Origin: Clostridia bacterium
Lineage (GTDB): Bacteria; Bacillota; Clostridia; Oscillospirales; Acutalibacteraceae
DNA: 34,081 nt
NCBI GenBank assembly: GCA_017429345.1
Contig: JAFRPB010000195.1
Span: 1 to 34,081, forward strand
Direction of reading: 5' to 3'
Notes under the pieces: model-generated
Told to the model about the DNA's origin: nothing
Database searches by the model: none
Seen by the model: only the letters and a program-made list of their open reading frames with translations
Shown: piece by piece, positions 18,183 through 26,300 of the stretch
How positions within the stretch are numbered: position 1 is the stretch's first letter
How the letters are laid out: each line of letters starts with the position of its first letter
Translations under genes and position numbers: made by a program

Positions 18183-18227
18183 AGTATAGCATTCCGAACG
18201 GAACTTTGCAATTCCCGGATGCGCTTT
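18183..18227 (-). promoter_or_regulatory. GH66 promoter with shared operator-like element
   Basis: Leftward TTGCAA (18206-18211) and TATACT (18183-18188) are 17 bases apart. The 16-base plus-strand word TTTGCAATTCCCGGAT (18205-18220), followed by three variable bases and CTTTT, covers the -35 box and recurs at 27739-27761 in the same position relative to another promoter. Confidence 0.65.
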
Positions 18228-18238
18228 TTGAATTACAA

Positions 18239-18267
18239 TGGACAAATTTTCTTCGTTGTGATATAGT
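18239..18267 (+). promoter_or_regulatory. promoter of the URO-D-like gene
   Basis: TGGACA (18239-18244) and TATAGT (18262-18267) are separated by 17 bases, 85 bases before the ATG at 18352. It is back to back with the GH66 promoter, so a protein bound at 18205-18227 could affect both. Confidence 0.6.
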
Positions 18268-18351
18268 TTCAATAAGGCTCCCGACGCGTATCTTTTCCCG
18301 GAACGTGACGCGCCGGGAGGTTGGAATATTGTTGCAAAGGAAAGATACCGC

Positions 18352-19410
18352 ATGACCACGTATGAACGCTTTGATAGAATGTTTACGCACCGCGAAGCGG
18401 ACCGAGTCCCGATCATCGACAGCCCGTGGGCGGGCACGATCCGCCGCTGGCAGAACGAGGGGATGCCCCGGAACGTCGACTGGGCGGATTATTTCGGGAT
18501 CGACAAGGTGGCGGGGATCGGCGTTGACATCACGCCGCGCTACGAGCAAAAGGTGCTTGAGGAGACCGACCGCTACGTGATCTCGACGACGCCGTGGGGT
18601 GTTACGCTCAAAAACTTCAAGGAGCTGGATTCCACGCCGGAATTCCTCGACTACAAGGTCAACACCCCCGAGGCGTGGGCTGACGCGAAGGCGCGCATGA
18701 CGCTGGAGGACGACCGCATCCCGTGGAAAATGCTGAAGGACAATTACGAGCGCTGGCGCGCCGAGGGGCTGTGGGTGCAGGCGAATTTCTGGTTCGGCTT
18801 CGACGTGACGCACTCCTGGATGGCGGGAACGGAAACGGTACTCATCGCCATGCTGGAAGAACCGGAGTGGGTAAAGGATATGTTCAATACGTATCTTGAT
18901 TCCTGCGTCGCCCTGTTCGGCCGCATCTGGGACGCCGGATACCGGTTCGACAGCATCAACTGGCCGGACGATATGGGATACAAAGGCACGACCTTTTTTT
19001 CGAAAGAGATGTACCGCGACCTGCTCAGGCCCGTGCACAAACGCGCGGCGGACTGGGCCCACGAGCGGGGCGTTTACGCGCATCTGCACTCCTGCGGCAA
19101 CGTGATGACCCTGGTGGACGATCTGGTCGAGGTGGGGATCGATTGCCTCAATCCCCTGGAGGTCAAAGCCGGCATGGATCCGATCGGGCTGAAACAAAAA
19201 TACGGCGACCGTCTTACGCTGCACGGCGGGATCAACGCCGTACTCTGGGACGACAGGGACGCGATCGTCGGCGCGATTGAAGAGACCGTGCCGGTCCTTA
19301 AGGAAAACGGCGGGTATATCTTCTCCTCCGATCACTCGATCCCGAATTCCGTATCGCTTGAAAACATGAAGGCGATCGTAGAAACGGTGAAACAGGCGGG
19401 GCGCTACTGA
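18352..19410 (+). CDS. uroporphyrinogen-decarboxylase-fold protein (methyltransferase-like)
   Basis: Cytoplasmic protein of 352 residues, the usual length for the URO-D/MtaA/CmuA superfamily. It begins with the family signature TTYERFDRMFTHREADRVPI (2-21) and contains HLHSCGNV, the His-x-Cys type zinc site of the methyl-corrinoid methyltransferase branch, followed by LVEVGIDCLNPLEVKAGMD and LTLHGGINAVLW. It lacks evident heme-biosynthesis neighbours. Such stand-alone members recur beside carbohydrate genes in anaerobes, with no proven reaction; demethylation of a substrate or methyl transfer is possible. It is divergent from the GH66 gene. RBS AAAGGAAA. The superfamily call is firm, the function open. 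Confidence 0.85.
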   Translation: MTTYERFDRMFTHREADRVPIIDSPWAGTIRRWQNEGMPRNVDWADYFGIDKVAGIGVDITPRYEQKVLEETDRYVISTTPWGVTLKNFKELDSTPEFLDYKVNTPEAWADAKARMTLEDDRIPWKMLKDNYERWRAEGLWVQANFWFGFDVTHSWMAGTETVLIAMLEEPEWVKDMFNTYLDSCVALFGRIWDAGYRFDSINWPDDMGYKGTTFFSKEMYRDLLRPVHKRAADWAHERGVYAHLHSCGNVMTLVDDLVEVGIDCLNPLEVKAGMDPIGLKQKYGDRLTLHGGINAVLWDDRDAIVGAIEETVPVLKENGGYIFSSDHSIPNSVSLENMKAIVETVKQAGRY

Positions 19411-19422
19411 TCCGTTCGCAGA

Positions 19423-20691
19423 TCATTCAAAAAGCTGTCCCGGCAATTTCAGCTTCTCCTTCGGCGGGAAGCTTTTGTCAAATTCCTCCACGTCTTCGTC
19501 TTTGACGTAATACCCCTGCGGCGTCTGATAAACGCCCGTGACGCCCTGAAGGTATCCGGGGATCAGCTCTTTGCAGAGAAAGAACGAATCGTCCGCATCC
19601 TCCGGCAGGTCGTGATAACGGATACCGAACCTGCGCGCGTAATCGAAGCCGCTCTTTCCGTAAAAGGCGATGTTGCCCTCAAAAAGGACCGCGCCGAAGC
19701 CGAGGGCCGCGGCTTTCTCCAGAGAATAGTCGAGCAGCGCCTTGCCGTACCCCCGGCGTTTCAGCTCCGGCGTGATGCAGATCGGCCCCATCGTAAGCAC
19801 GGGGATATCCCTGCCGTCGTCCGCGTTGATCACGGTCTTCATAAACATATTCTGACCGATCAGGCGTCCGTCCTGTTCCATGACGAAATCCAGCTCTTTT
19901 ATAAAAGCGGGGTCGTCGCGCAGAACGTGGATCACGAAATGCTCGCTGCACCCCGGGCGGTAGACGTTCCAGAACGATTCCCGCACAAGGTTTTCGACCT
20001 CTCCGTAGTCTTCCGCCTTTTCATTACGAATGGTAAAATCATTTTTCATTATCGTAATTCCTCCCGAATAAAGCGCCAGCAGAGCCGCGCCGATGAAAAG
20101 TCCCCCGAGAATATCCGTAAACCAGTGTACTCCCGAGATGAGTCTCCCGAATACCGTTACTGCGATCACCGCGGCGCAGAGCAGCCGCAGCGCCGTACGC
20201 AGCGGCTTTCTTTTGATATATTTTCCGACGAGCATGATCGCGCTGCCCATGATGACGCACACGATCATGGTATGCGAAGACGGGAACGACGCCTCCGGGC
20301 GCACGCCGTCCGGCATAATGATCGGTCTGTAATTCACGACCGCGCGCTCGAACAGAACATAGAGTCCTATCACGTCAAGATAAAGCCCGCCGAGAAGAAG
20401 GATCTCCCGGTCGACCTTGAATAAACTTCTTCTTCTGATCAGCTGTACAAGTCCGGCTGCCGCAAACACGATCGCCGTGAGGATCGCAATAACGCCGAGC
20501 CAGTCTGTGATATGATACCAGAGAAGACGCACGCCGAACAGATCGAAGACGAAGCGGTTCAGACGCGCAAGGCCGACACTCGTCCCTTCGGGACCGATCG
20601 CCGCGACGTCGGCGAAACGGACAAGAACGATCAGCAGCGCCGCAAGCGCCCCCGAGACCGCCGCAGTAACGAATTTGATTTTGATTTCCAT
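19423..20691 (-). CDS. PAP2 phosphatase fused in frame to a GNAT acetyltransferase
   Basis: Protein of 422 residues in two parts. Residues 1-212 are a PAP2 membrane phosphatase with about six hydrophobic segments and all three motifs: ERAVVNYRP (115-123), SFPSSHT (135-141) and GRLISGVHWFTD (182-193). Residues 215-370 are a GNAT domain (FTIRNEKAEDYGEVENLV, then MGPICITPELKRRGYGKALL with the acetyl-CoA loop RRGYGKA). The join is LYSGGITIMKND with no stop. The codons GGGAGG inside SGG act as a perfect ribosome binding site ten bases before Met215 (20049), so the GNAT half may also be made alone. The ATG at 20691 is preferred over the ATG at 20700 because AAAGGA is eight bases before it. PAP2 would act on a lipid or isoprenoid phosphate. 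Confidence 0.85.
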   Translation of the reverse strand: MEIKIKFVTAAVSGALAALLIVLVRFADVAAIGPEGTSVGLARLNRFVFDLFGVRLLWYHITDWLGVIAILTAIVFAAAGLVQLIRRRSLFKVDREILLLGGLYLDVIGLYVLFERAVVNYRPIIMPDGVRPEASFPSSHTMIVCVIMGSAIMLVGKYIKRKPLRTALRLLCAAVIAVTVFGRLISGVHWFTDILGGLFIGAALLALYSGGITIMKNDFTIRNEKAEDYGEVENLVRESFWNVYRPGCSEHFVIHVLRDDPAFIKELDFVMEQDGRLIGQNMFMKTVINADDGRDIPVLTMGPICITPELKRRGYGKALLDYSLEKAAALGFGAVLFEGNIAFYGKSGFDYARRFGIRYHDLPEDADDSFFLCKELIPGYLQGVTGVYQTPQGYYVKDEDVEEFDKSFPPKEKLKLPGQLFE

Positions 20692-20796
20692 GAGGACCAT
20701 CCTTTCGGAAATGATTTGCCGCGAAGCAAATACATTCTATCTCCCGTCGGATGATCCCGCAAGAAACGCCCATTCACATGGGCGATACGTTCCGTA

Positions 20797-21402
20797 TCAT
20801 TTCTCTTTCAGCATCAGAAAACCTTTGACGACAAGCAAAATAAGGCAGAAAACGCCCGCGTAGGGCTGCCTTGCCAGAATAAACACCGCCGTTCCGACAA
20901 CAGACAGCGCCATTCCCGTGACGATGCGGTGCCGGTTCCAGACGGGCCTATCGAAATTACTGATCACGACCGTACAGAAGCCGTTCGCGGCGGTCAGCGC
21001 CGTAACGGTGATAAAGACGATTTTCAGCCATGTCCCGCTCGCCGTAACGGACAACAGGGGAACGGAAGATACTTTTGCTTCTCCGCCGCTGCCGAATACC
21101 GGAAGCAAGAACAGCAGGATATATAGACAGTCGAGGATCCCGCAGACGAGCGCCGTGTATTTCCGGCGCGATTCCTTTTTGTCCTGCTCCGCGAGCGTGA
21201 GAATCTCTTCTCTGCCGATCAGCTCATCCACGGTAACGTGAAAGAAGCCTGCGATCGCTTTCAGGGAATCGATGCTCGGATAACCTCTCCCGGACTCCCA
21301 CTTTGAGACAGCGGCGCGGGAAACGTAAAGCTTTTCTGCAAGTTCTTCCTGCGTCAGGTTTTCGCCTGCCCTTAATTTTTGCAGTTTTTCATTAAATTCC
21401 AT
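20797..21402 (-). CDS. XRE regulator with C-terminal membrane segments
   Basis: Protein of 201 residues. Residues 1-65 are a Cro/C1-type helix-turn-helix (KLQKLRAGENLTQEELAEKL, VSRAAVSKWESGRGYP, GFFHVTVDELIG). After a basic linker there are about four membrane segments (about 75-200). This layout is common in Firmicutes and suggests a membrane-tethered sensor whose signal is unknown. The start at 21402 (MEFNEKLQ) is chosen because AAGGA lies eight bases before and the upstream extension has no domain features. It begins 11 bases after the esterase stop, so the two are probably cotranscribed. Confidence 0.85.
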   Translation of the reverse strand: MEFNEKLQKLRAGENLTQEELAEKLYVSRAAVSKWESGRGYPSIDSLKAIAGFFHVTVDELIGREEILTLAEQDKKESRRKYTALVCGILDCLYILLFLLPVFGSGGEAKVSSVPLLSVTASGTWLKIVFITVTALTAANGFCTVVISNFDRPVWNRHRIVTGMALSVVGTAVFILARQPYAGVFCLILLVVKGFLMLKEK

Positions 21403-21413
21403 ACCTTTGATCC

Positions 21414-22352
21414 TTATCTGAGAAAACCGCTCAGCCCCTCGCGCGTCAGGTCTCTCACTGTCTTTGCGGCGCGCAGGTCGAATAAATGGAAGCAATGATA
21501 CATATGCGTAAACAAATAACAGGTGACGTCCGCGCCGGCGGAGCGCGCTTTCTCTGCGAAAAGGCGCACGTCGGGGCAGAAGATCTCATCCGTTCCGGAA
21601 AAGAGGATCGTCTCCGGCAAAACGGAAAGATCGGCCGCCATCGGATCGATCAGCGGTGAAGCGATCGGTTCTTCCCCCGCCCATGCCCGGATATACTCCC
21701 GAAGCCCTTCCGCGCCCTGCATCGGATCCCTCGGGTCGATCGTTCCGATCTCCGGGTTGTTGAGCTCCGCGTCCGCTACGAGGCTGTAGAGGATCAGTTT
21801 TTTCGGCAGCGGGACGTTCTTTTTGCTCAGTTCGCCGCAGACCGTCACACAGAGCATTGCGCCGGCGGAGTCCCCCATAAAAACGACGTTTTTCCCGTCC
21901 CTTGTGTTTAGCAGCTCCCGATAAAGCGCTTCGATCAGCGCGTACGTCTCCTTGAAGCCGTGAACGGGCGCTTTCGGGTAGATGGGGAAGATCACCCGGG
22001 CCCCGCTTTCGGCGCAGAAACGATCGGCAAACTGAAAATGCCTGGGATCCGGCTGATTGACAAAACCGCCGCCGTGGATATACAGCACAGTCAATCCGCT
22101 CCTGTTTTCGGGCTGAAAACGGTACAGCGGATAACCGCAGAAAAGCTCCCTTCCGGCAAAGGTCTTCCATTTCGGATCGATCGGAAAACCGATATCGTCC
22201 CGGTATTCGCGTTTCATTCGTTCCAGCTCGCGCTTCGCGACCTCTGCGGAGGAAAAAAAGCTTTTTCTGCCGCTGCGCTTCAAAACGCCTTTGATATAAA
22301 GATTGCCGACGGCGTCATAAAATGACAGGCCTTTGGTGATGATGTTCTCCAT
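21414..22352 (-). CDS. alpha/beta-hydrolase, HSL-type esterase
   Basis: Cytoplasmic protein of 312 residues. The oxyanion-hole motif HGGG (93-96, in YIHGGGFVNQ) and the nucleophile elbow GDSAG with Ser162 define the hormone-sensitive-lipase branch; SGTDEIFCPDV and HMYHCFHLF supply the expected Asp and His of the triad. These enzymes hydrolyse short acyl or aryl esters. No good ribosome binding site precedes the ATG at 22352, so the true start may differ; no better in-frame choice was found nearby. It lies upstream of the membrane XRE gene. It might deacetylate dietary glycosides, but nothing in the sequence shows its substrate. Confidence 0.85.
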   Translation of the reverse strand: MENIITKGLSFYDAVGNLYIKGVLKRSGRKSFFSSAEVAKRELERMKREYRDDIGFPIDPKWKTFAGRELFCGYPLYRFQPENRSGLTVLYIHGGGFVNQPDPRHFQFADRFCAESGARVIFPIYPKAPVHGFKETYALIEALYRELLNTRDGKNVVFMGDSAGAMLCVTVCGELSKKNVPLPKKLILYSLVADAELNNPEIGTIDPRDPMQGAEGLREYIRAWAGEEPIASPLIDPMAADLSVLPETILFSGTDEIFCPDVRLFAEKARSAGADVTCYLFTHMYHCFHLFDLRAAKTVRDLTREGLSGFLR

Positions 22353-22559
22353 TTGCTGCGATGGGGCAGGCGCGTAAAAAACTGCCGGCCGGCGCTCCTT
22401 TCCGCTGTATTATTCCGTTTATCCTTCGCTGTCTTATCTCTGCCCGAAGGGCGCGCGGCGTTCCGCGCAGCGGAACAGCCCGTTCCCACAGGAATTGAAG
22501 CAGTACATTTTTCTGCCGGTTGAGTTTCCGTTTTCGTCAAAAAGACGAACCGGGTAACT

Positions 22560-23231
22560 TTACCGCGCCGGCGTTTCCGGTCGTGAGAAAGCCGACCGGC
22601 ACCAGGCAAACAGAAGGGCGAACGCCCGGTCAAAGTCAAACCCGTCGGGCAGCTCGGAAAGCTCCAGCACCTGCCGGTCTTCCGCCGAGACCGCTTCCTT
22701 CAGCTCTTTTTTTGTAACAATAAACGTTCCGGTTTCCAGATAGTGCAGATTCTGCATTAGGAAAAACACGGCTTTGCAGCTGCCGCGGAACGCCGCGATA
22801 TTTCTTTCCCTGTCCGCGTGGATATAGCGGTGGCAAAGCTCGTGATACAGATTCCCGAGGCTCAGTCTGACGTAATTGATCCGGTCTTCCCGCGTCGCGG
22901 GCGGAAGAAAGCCTTTCAGTTCGCCGAAAAGGTCTTTCGTTGTGTGGAGGAGCTGGCAGACCTCAAGCGGATTCCACCGCGTTATTTCATCCCTGCCGCA
23001 GATGAACCCGCACGACTTTTCTTCATTCCCGAGCGTTCTGAGGATCTCCCGGTACGCGTCCATATCCGCGACGGAAAAGCCGTCAAGAATGATCATAACG
23101 TCTATATCGCTTTGATCGGTCGCTTCGCCGCGCATATAACTGCCCTGAAGCCCCACATACAGCAGGCGGTCATGGAAAGTGTTCCTGCATTCTCCGATCA
23201 GCCGCTGCAAATAACCGTCAACGTCAAACAT
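22560..23231 (-). CDS. nucleotidyltransferase-domain protein (ANT/MNT-like)
   Basis: Protein of 223 residues. The N-terminal third has the polymerase-beta-type nucleotidyltransferase signature, GLQGSYMRGEATDQSDIDVM, with Gly30-Ser31 and the metal-binding Asp42 and Asp44. The remainder is helical, with YVRLSLGNLYHELCHRYIHA resembling the helical domain of aminoglycoside or kanamycin-type nucleotidyltransferases or a HEPN-like partner. It could adenylylate a small molecule or a protein. It follows a P-loop kinase-like gene by 36 bases, with GAGGGG nine bases before its ATG, so the two are probably one unit. A resistance role is possible but not shown. Confidence 0.75.
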   Translation of the reverse strand: MFDVDGYLQRLIGECRNTFHDRLLYVGLQGSYMRGEATDQSDIDVMIILDGFSVADMDAYREILRTLGNEEKSCGFICGRDEITRWNPLEVCQLLHTTKDLFGELKGFLPPATREDRINYVRLSLGNLYHELCHRYIHADRERNIAAFRGSCKAVFFLMQNLHYLETGTFIVTKKELKEAVSAEDRQVLELSELPDGFDFDRAFALLFAWCRSAFSRPETPAR

Positions 23232-23250
23232 GATATGTTTCCCCTCTGCA

Positions 23251-23269
23251 GATCCCGATTATCGGGATC
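23251..23269. repeat. 19-bp palindrome in the kinase-nucleotidyltransferase junction
   Basis: GATCCCGA-TTA-TCGGGATC is a perfect 8-bp inverted repeat between the stop of the kinase-like gene and the RBS of the next gene. One half, with flanking bases (GCAGATCCCGAT), recurs before the kinase-like gene near 23982. On the plus strand it is followed by seven T, but no plus gene ends there, so an RNA hairpin modulating the downstream RBS is more plausible. Confidence 0.5.
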
Positions 23270-23966
23270 ATTTTTTTATGTATCCCGTCAAACCGGAAGT
23301 TGTCAAACCAAAATGCGCTGCGATCATATCGCAGACTTCCTCCCGGGTATCGTTTCCGTCGTCCTGCCGCACTACGGTAAAAAAACCGCTGTTTGCGTAT
23401 GCGTCATAATGCTCTTTACTGTTGATCAACGCAAGACCGCGTTTATAATTCTCCATTACCGCTTCCGGGTTTTCACAGCTTTGGATGACGCGCAGAATAA
23501 ACTGTTTTTCGGGGTCTTCCCGGTCAAAAAAACGTTCAACGCTCATAGACTGCGGCGAGAGCATCACCGCGACGCGGTGATACTCCGAGATCTCCTTCAG
23601 CACGTCGACGGGGATATTGGTATCAACAATGATCTTTTTATTGCTCCCGGACAGCGAAAGCAGTTCGGCGATCTCGAACTCCGCCGCTTCCTTTCCCGTG
23701 CCGCAGATCCATCTTTCATATTCCTCGGGAGAGCGGCACACAAAATCTTTCCAATCGGTCAGGTTTTTTAAATAGCAGAGGTCCGGCTGCGCGTCCGGCG
23801 CTGCAACGACATCCGATACGGCGCTGTGATAATTTTCACCGCAGAAGGTCATACCGTATTTTTCCGCAAGCATTTTTACCGTCGTCGACTTGCCGGCGTA
23901 CGCGGTCCCGGTGATAAAGTATACGTTTTTCAGATAATACTTCAAAATATTGTTTTCGATTTTCAA
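23268..23966 (-). CDS. P-loop kinase-like protein
   Basis: Protein of 232 residues with a Walker A loop GTAYAGKST (20-28) after a short beta strand (VYFIT). KKIIVDTNIPVDVL may hold the Walker B-type strand. The general layout is that of small nucleoside, shikimate or adenylate-type kinases, but I recognise no specific family. It starts at TTG, chosen because GGAGG lies nine bases before it. It is probably cotranscribed with the nucleotidyltransferase gene downstream: the two have similar sequence around their ribosome binding sites (CGGGATCTGC then GAGG). A pair of a kinase and a nucleotidyltransferase acting on one small molecule is plausible but unproven. Confidence 0.72.
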   Translation of the reverse strand: MKIENNILKYYLKNVYFITGTAYAGKSTTVKMLAEKYGMTFCGENYHSAVSDVVAAPDAQPDLCYLKNLTDWKDFVCRSPEEYERWICGTGKEAAEFEIAELLSLSGSNKKIIVDTNIPVDVLKEISEYHRVAVMLSPQSMSVERFFDREDPEKQFILRVIQSCENPEAVMENYKRGLALINSKEHYDAYANSGFFTVVRQDDGNDTREEVCDMIAAHFGLTTSGLTGYIKK

Positions 23967-24063
23967 ATCAAATTGCCTCCGCAGATCCCGATTTGTCAGT
24001 TTATTCCCTTGCCGAAGCTCTCCAGATCCGTGTCCGATCTGCAGAAAGACGCAAACTGTGCGG

Positions 24064-24816
24064 TCAGGGCTCCGGCTGCCCGGTTTCGACCGGCAGTTCT
24101 TCCCGATGCAGTAAGGGCTGCGTGTATTTCGTGCCGCGTCTCTCTTTTTTGATCAGGAGCAGGATCCTTATGAAAATGACCGCTTCGACGAGCACGGCGA
24201 TAAAGGGAACGACGACAAGGTTGTCGTTGATCTCCTCCAGTTCGTCCGCCAGCGAGAAATTATATATGCCGTGCAGGAGCATCGGCAGCCAGAGAGCGTC
24301 GGCTCTAAAAGACCGCTTCTTTTCATACAACGCTTTTCCTATGAAATATCCCATCAGCATTCCGTAGGACGGATGCCCCATAGTAAAGCCGCGGACCAGG
24401 ATCTGAATGGGGTTGGACTGGATCATATAGACCACGGTCTCGATCATCTGAAAGCCCGTTCCCACGATGGCGGTATAGGCGATACAGTCGAGCCACGAGA
24501 CGTGATCGATATTCTTCTTTATAACTCTGTTCGCTGTAAGATATTTCACAAGCTCCTCGGCGAACGCCGCCACGACGAAGGCGCTGAACGCTTTCTTCAG
24601 CAAGGGGGAACTCTCCCCCAGCCCTGAAAACGACCAGGCGATGTTGATCGCGAAATCAAGGAGCGCCACGCCGACGGAACACAGGATCCCGTTTCTCAAC
24701 AGCCGTCCACAGTTCGAACGGTAACCGGGGTCGTCCCCCCGCAGATTGCGGAGATAACAGAACAGGAGCGTCGGAGGGATCAGACTGACGACCAGGCTTA
24801 ATACGGCAAGCAACAT
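24064..24816 (-). CDS. PrsW-family intramembrane glutamic protease
   Basis: Polytopic membrane protein of 250 residues with about seven or eight hydrophobic segments. The family motifs are present in order: AFAEELVKY (the EExxK motif), FQMIETVVYM, MGHPSYGMLMGYF with the conserved His, and LLHGIYNF with the second His. PrsW is known from Bacillus subtilis to cut the anti-sigma factor RsiW, and the wider family includes CAAX-protease relatives. Start choice: an ATG at 24858 would add 14 basic residues but lacks an RBS, whereas the ATG at 24816 has AAAGGA eleven bases before it; I favour the latter. No sigma or anti-sigma gene is nearby, so its substrate is unknown. Confidence 0.85.
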   Translation of the reverse strand: MLLAVLSLVVSLIPPTLLFCYLRNLRGDDPGYRSNCGRLLRNGILCSVGVALLDFAINIAWSFSGLGESSPLLKKAFSAFVVAAFAEELVKYLTANRVIKKNIDHVSWLDCIAYTAIVGTGFQMIETVVYMIQSNPIQILVRGFTMGHPSYGMLMGYFIGKALYEKKRSFRADALWLPMLLHGIYNFSLADELEEINDNLVVVPFIAVLVEAVIFIRILLLIKKERRGTKYTQPLLHREELPVETGQPEP

Positions 24817-24934
24817 TTTTATTAATTTCCTTTCGGCTCTGCGCCGCTTCGAATTCATGCAACGATATCGTTTCGATCGAAAATTGCGATCCCGTGACGC
24901 GTCCCGGGATCTTTGCGCGATATGACGTAAATAC

Positions 24935-26278
24935 TTACGCTGAAATATCGATCCTTCCGACGGTCAGGAAACGCCCGTCCGATTCGCCCTTTGTTTCCAA
25001 CGATACAACGGGGGTATTCTCTCCCGAGATCGAGACGCCGATCTCATATCCGCCGGCGGAAATATCACACGGCAGCGGAACTACAAATTCTTTCGTGTGT
25101 TCCCCCGGCAGCCACGTCCGCACGTCGACGCCGGTCGGAAAAACATACTCCCTGTCTCCCGCTTTCAACCGCATGCGCAGCGGGATACGGTGATAGATCG
25201 GCGCGACGCCGCGGTTTTCCGCCGACAGCCTGAAGCGCAGAAGATCCCCCGCTTTTGCGGTCTCCGGATATGCAAACCCGCGCAGCGCGAAATGATAGCC
25301 CATTCTGCCGGTCCAGAAGGCGATCTTCTCCCGCCATTCCTCCGGGATCGGGAAGCTTTTCGCGTTGAACGTGCTGATATGCCACGAAAGGGTTTTTTCT
25401 ATGATCCCGTCGATATCCCATCCGCGGCGCTTCCATTCCCCGAGCCACCAATAGGATTCAAAAGAGACCGGGGCGGTCTTCCAGAGATCGCTCAGCGCCT
25501 CTGCGACGGCAGGGTATTTCACCGTCATATGCTTCGCCTCCCCCACGCCGTCGCCGCGCCAGCCGCAGGGGCTTGTTTTGTTGGCGTATTCGATCAGCCA
25601 CGGCGCGGCGGATTGTCCGACGAGGCGCGTATTCCGGAAGGACCGCGTATAAACGTCGACCAGCTCTTCCAGCGTCTGACGGGGATAGGCGCCGCACTGA
25701 TGCCCCTCTCCCCACGCGCCGGGCAGGGAGATATCCATGACGTCCAGCGTGGGATCCGGGTCGAACCTAAGCGCCAGCGCTTCGACCGCCTCCCCGAACA
25801 GTTTCAGGAAAAGCGGATCCTCGGGGGAATCCTTCACGCGCATCCCGTCAGGCCGGTAGGGGCAGGGGATCATCGTTTTCAGCCAGTCCGGCACGTCGTC
25901 GGTTTTTCTTGTGGAATGCGGCATCAGCCGCAGCATCACGGTCTGACCGCTTCGCCTTGCCTTCTGCAGGATCTCCCCGATCGACGCGTAATCGTATTCG
26001 CCGCGCCGGGGCTCAAGATCCTTCCACAGCAATCGGATATACGCCACGGAAGTGTCCGGATAAAAACCGGAAGAACCGCCGGACTGCACGGCGGTTTCTT
26101 TTACCGGATAGCACTCCGTCTCTTCGGTCTCCGTTCCGTTGTTCTCGGGCCGGACGGCGACGTCGAAAAACAGCGGATCAGAACGGAAGCGCTGATAGCT
26201 CGTAAAGCCGATATACGGATTGCATACCGGCCCGTCTGTTGCTTCAAATATTTGTTGTTTCGTCGGGATCCTTATCAT
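24935..26278 (-). CDS. DUF4832/GH-A-type beta-glycosidase-like protein
   Basis: Protein of 447 residues, no signal peptide. Residues about 15-330 look like a clan GH-A TIM barrel: SVAYIRLLWKDLEPRRGEYD early, then LDVMDISLPGAWGEGH, where Glu191 matches the acid/base position, and PVSFESYWWLGEW later, which may hold the nucleophile Glu. Residues about 340-445 form a beta-sandwich (LLRFRLSAENRGVAPIYHRI) as in DUF4832 proteins. Such proteins occur in glycan loci and no substrate is established. The ATG at 26278 (MIRIPTKQQ) is preferred because the upstream extension overlaps the preceding gene; its RBS is weak. It follows the DUF3885 gene by 22 bases. Confidence 0.75.
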   Translation of the reverse strand: MIRIPTKQQIFEATDGPVCNPYIGFTSYQRFRSDPLFFDVAVRPENNGTETEETECYPVKETAVQSGGSSGFYPDTSVAYIRLLWKDLEPRRGEYDYASIGEILQKARRSGQTVMLRLMPHSTRKTDDVPDWLKTMIPCPYRPDGMRVKDSPEDPLFLKLFGEAVEALALRFDPDPTLDVMDISLPGAWGEGHQCGAYPRQTLEELVDVYTRSFRNTRLVGQSAAPWLIEYANKTSPCGWRGDGVGEAKHMTVKYPAVAEALSDLWKTAPVSFESYWWLGEWKRRGWDIDGIIEKTLSWHISTFNAKSFPIPEEWREKIAFWTGRMGYHFALRGFAYPETAKAGDLLRFRLSAENRGVAPIYHRIPLRMRLKAGDREYVFPTGVDVRTWLPGEHTKEFVVPLPCDISAGGYEIGVSISGENTPVVSLETKGESDGRFLTVGRIDISA

Positions 26279-26300
26279 AACACCCCGGACCTTCGTTTTA

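Noticed and set aside
22460-22476. hairpin GTTCCGC-gca-GCGGAAC as terminator
   Set aside because: There is no T run on either strand; it may only be a local palindrome in a GC-rich gap.
23251-23277. plus-strand intrinsic terminator (palindrome followed by seven T)
   Set aside because: No plus-strand gene exists upstream; the T run encodes the Lys-Lys end of the minus-strand kinase-like protein.
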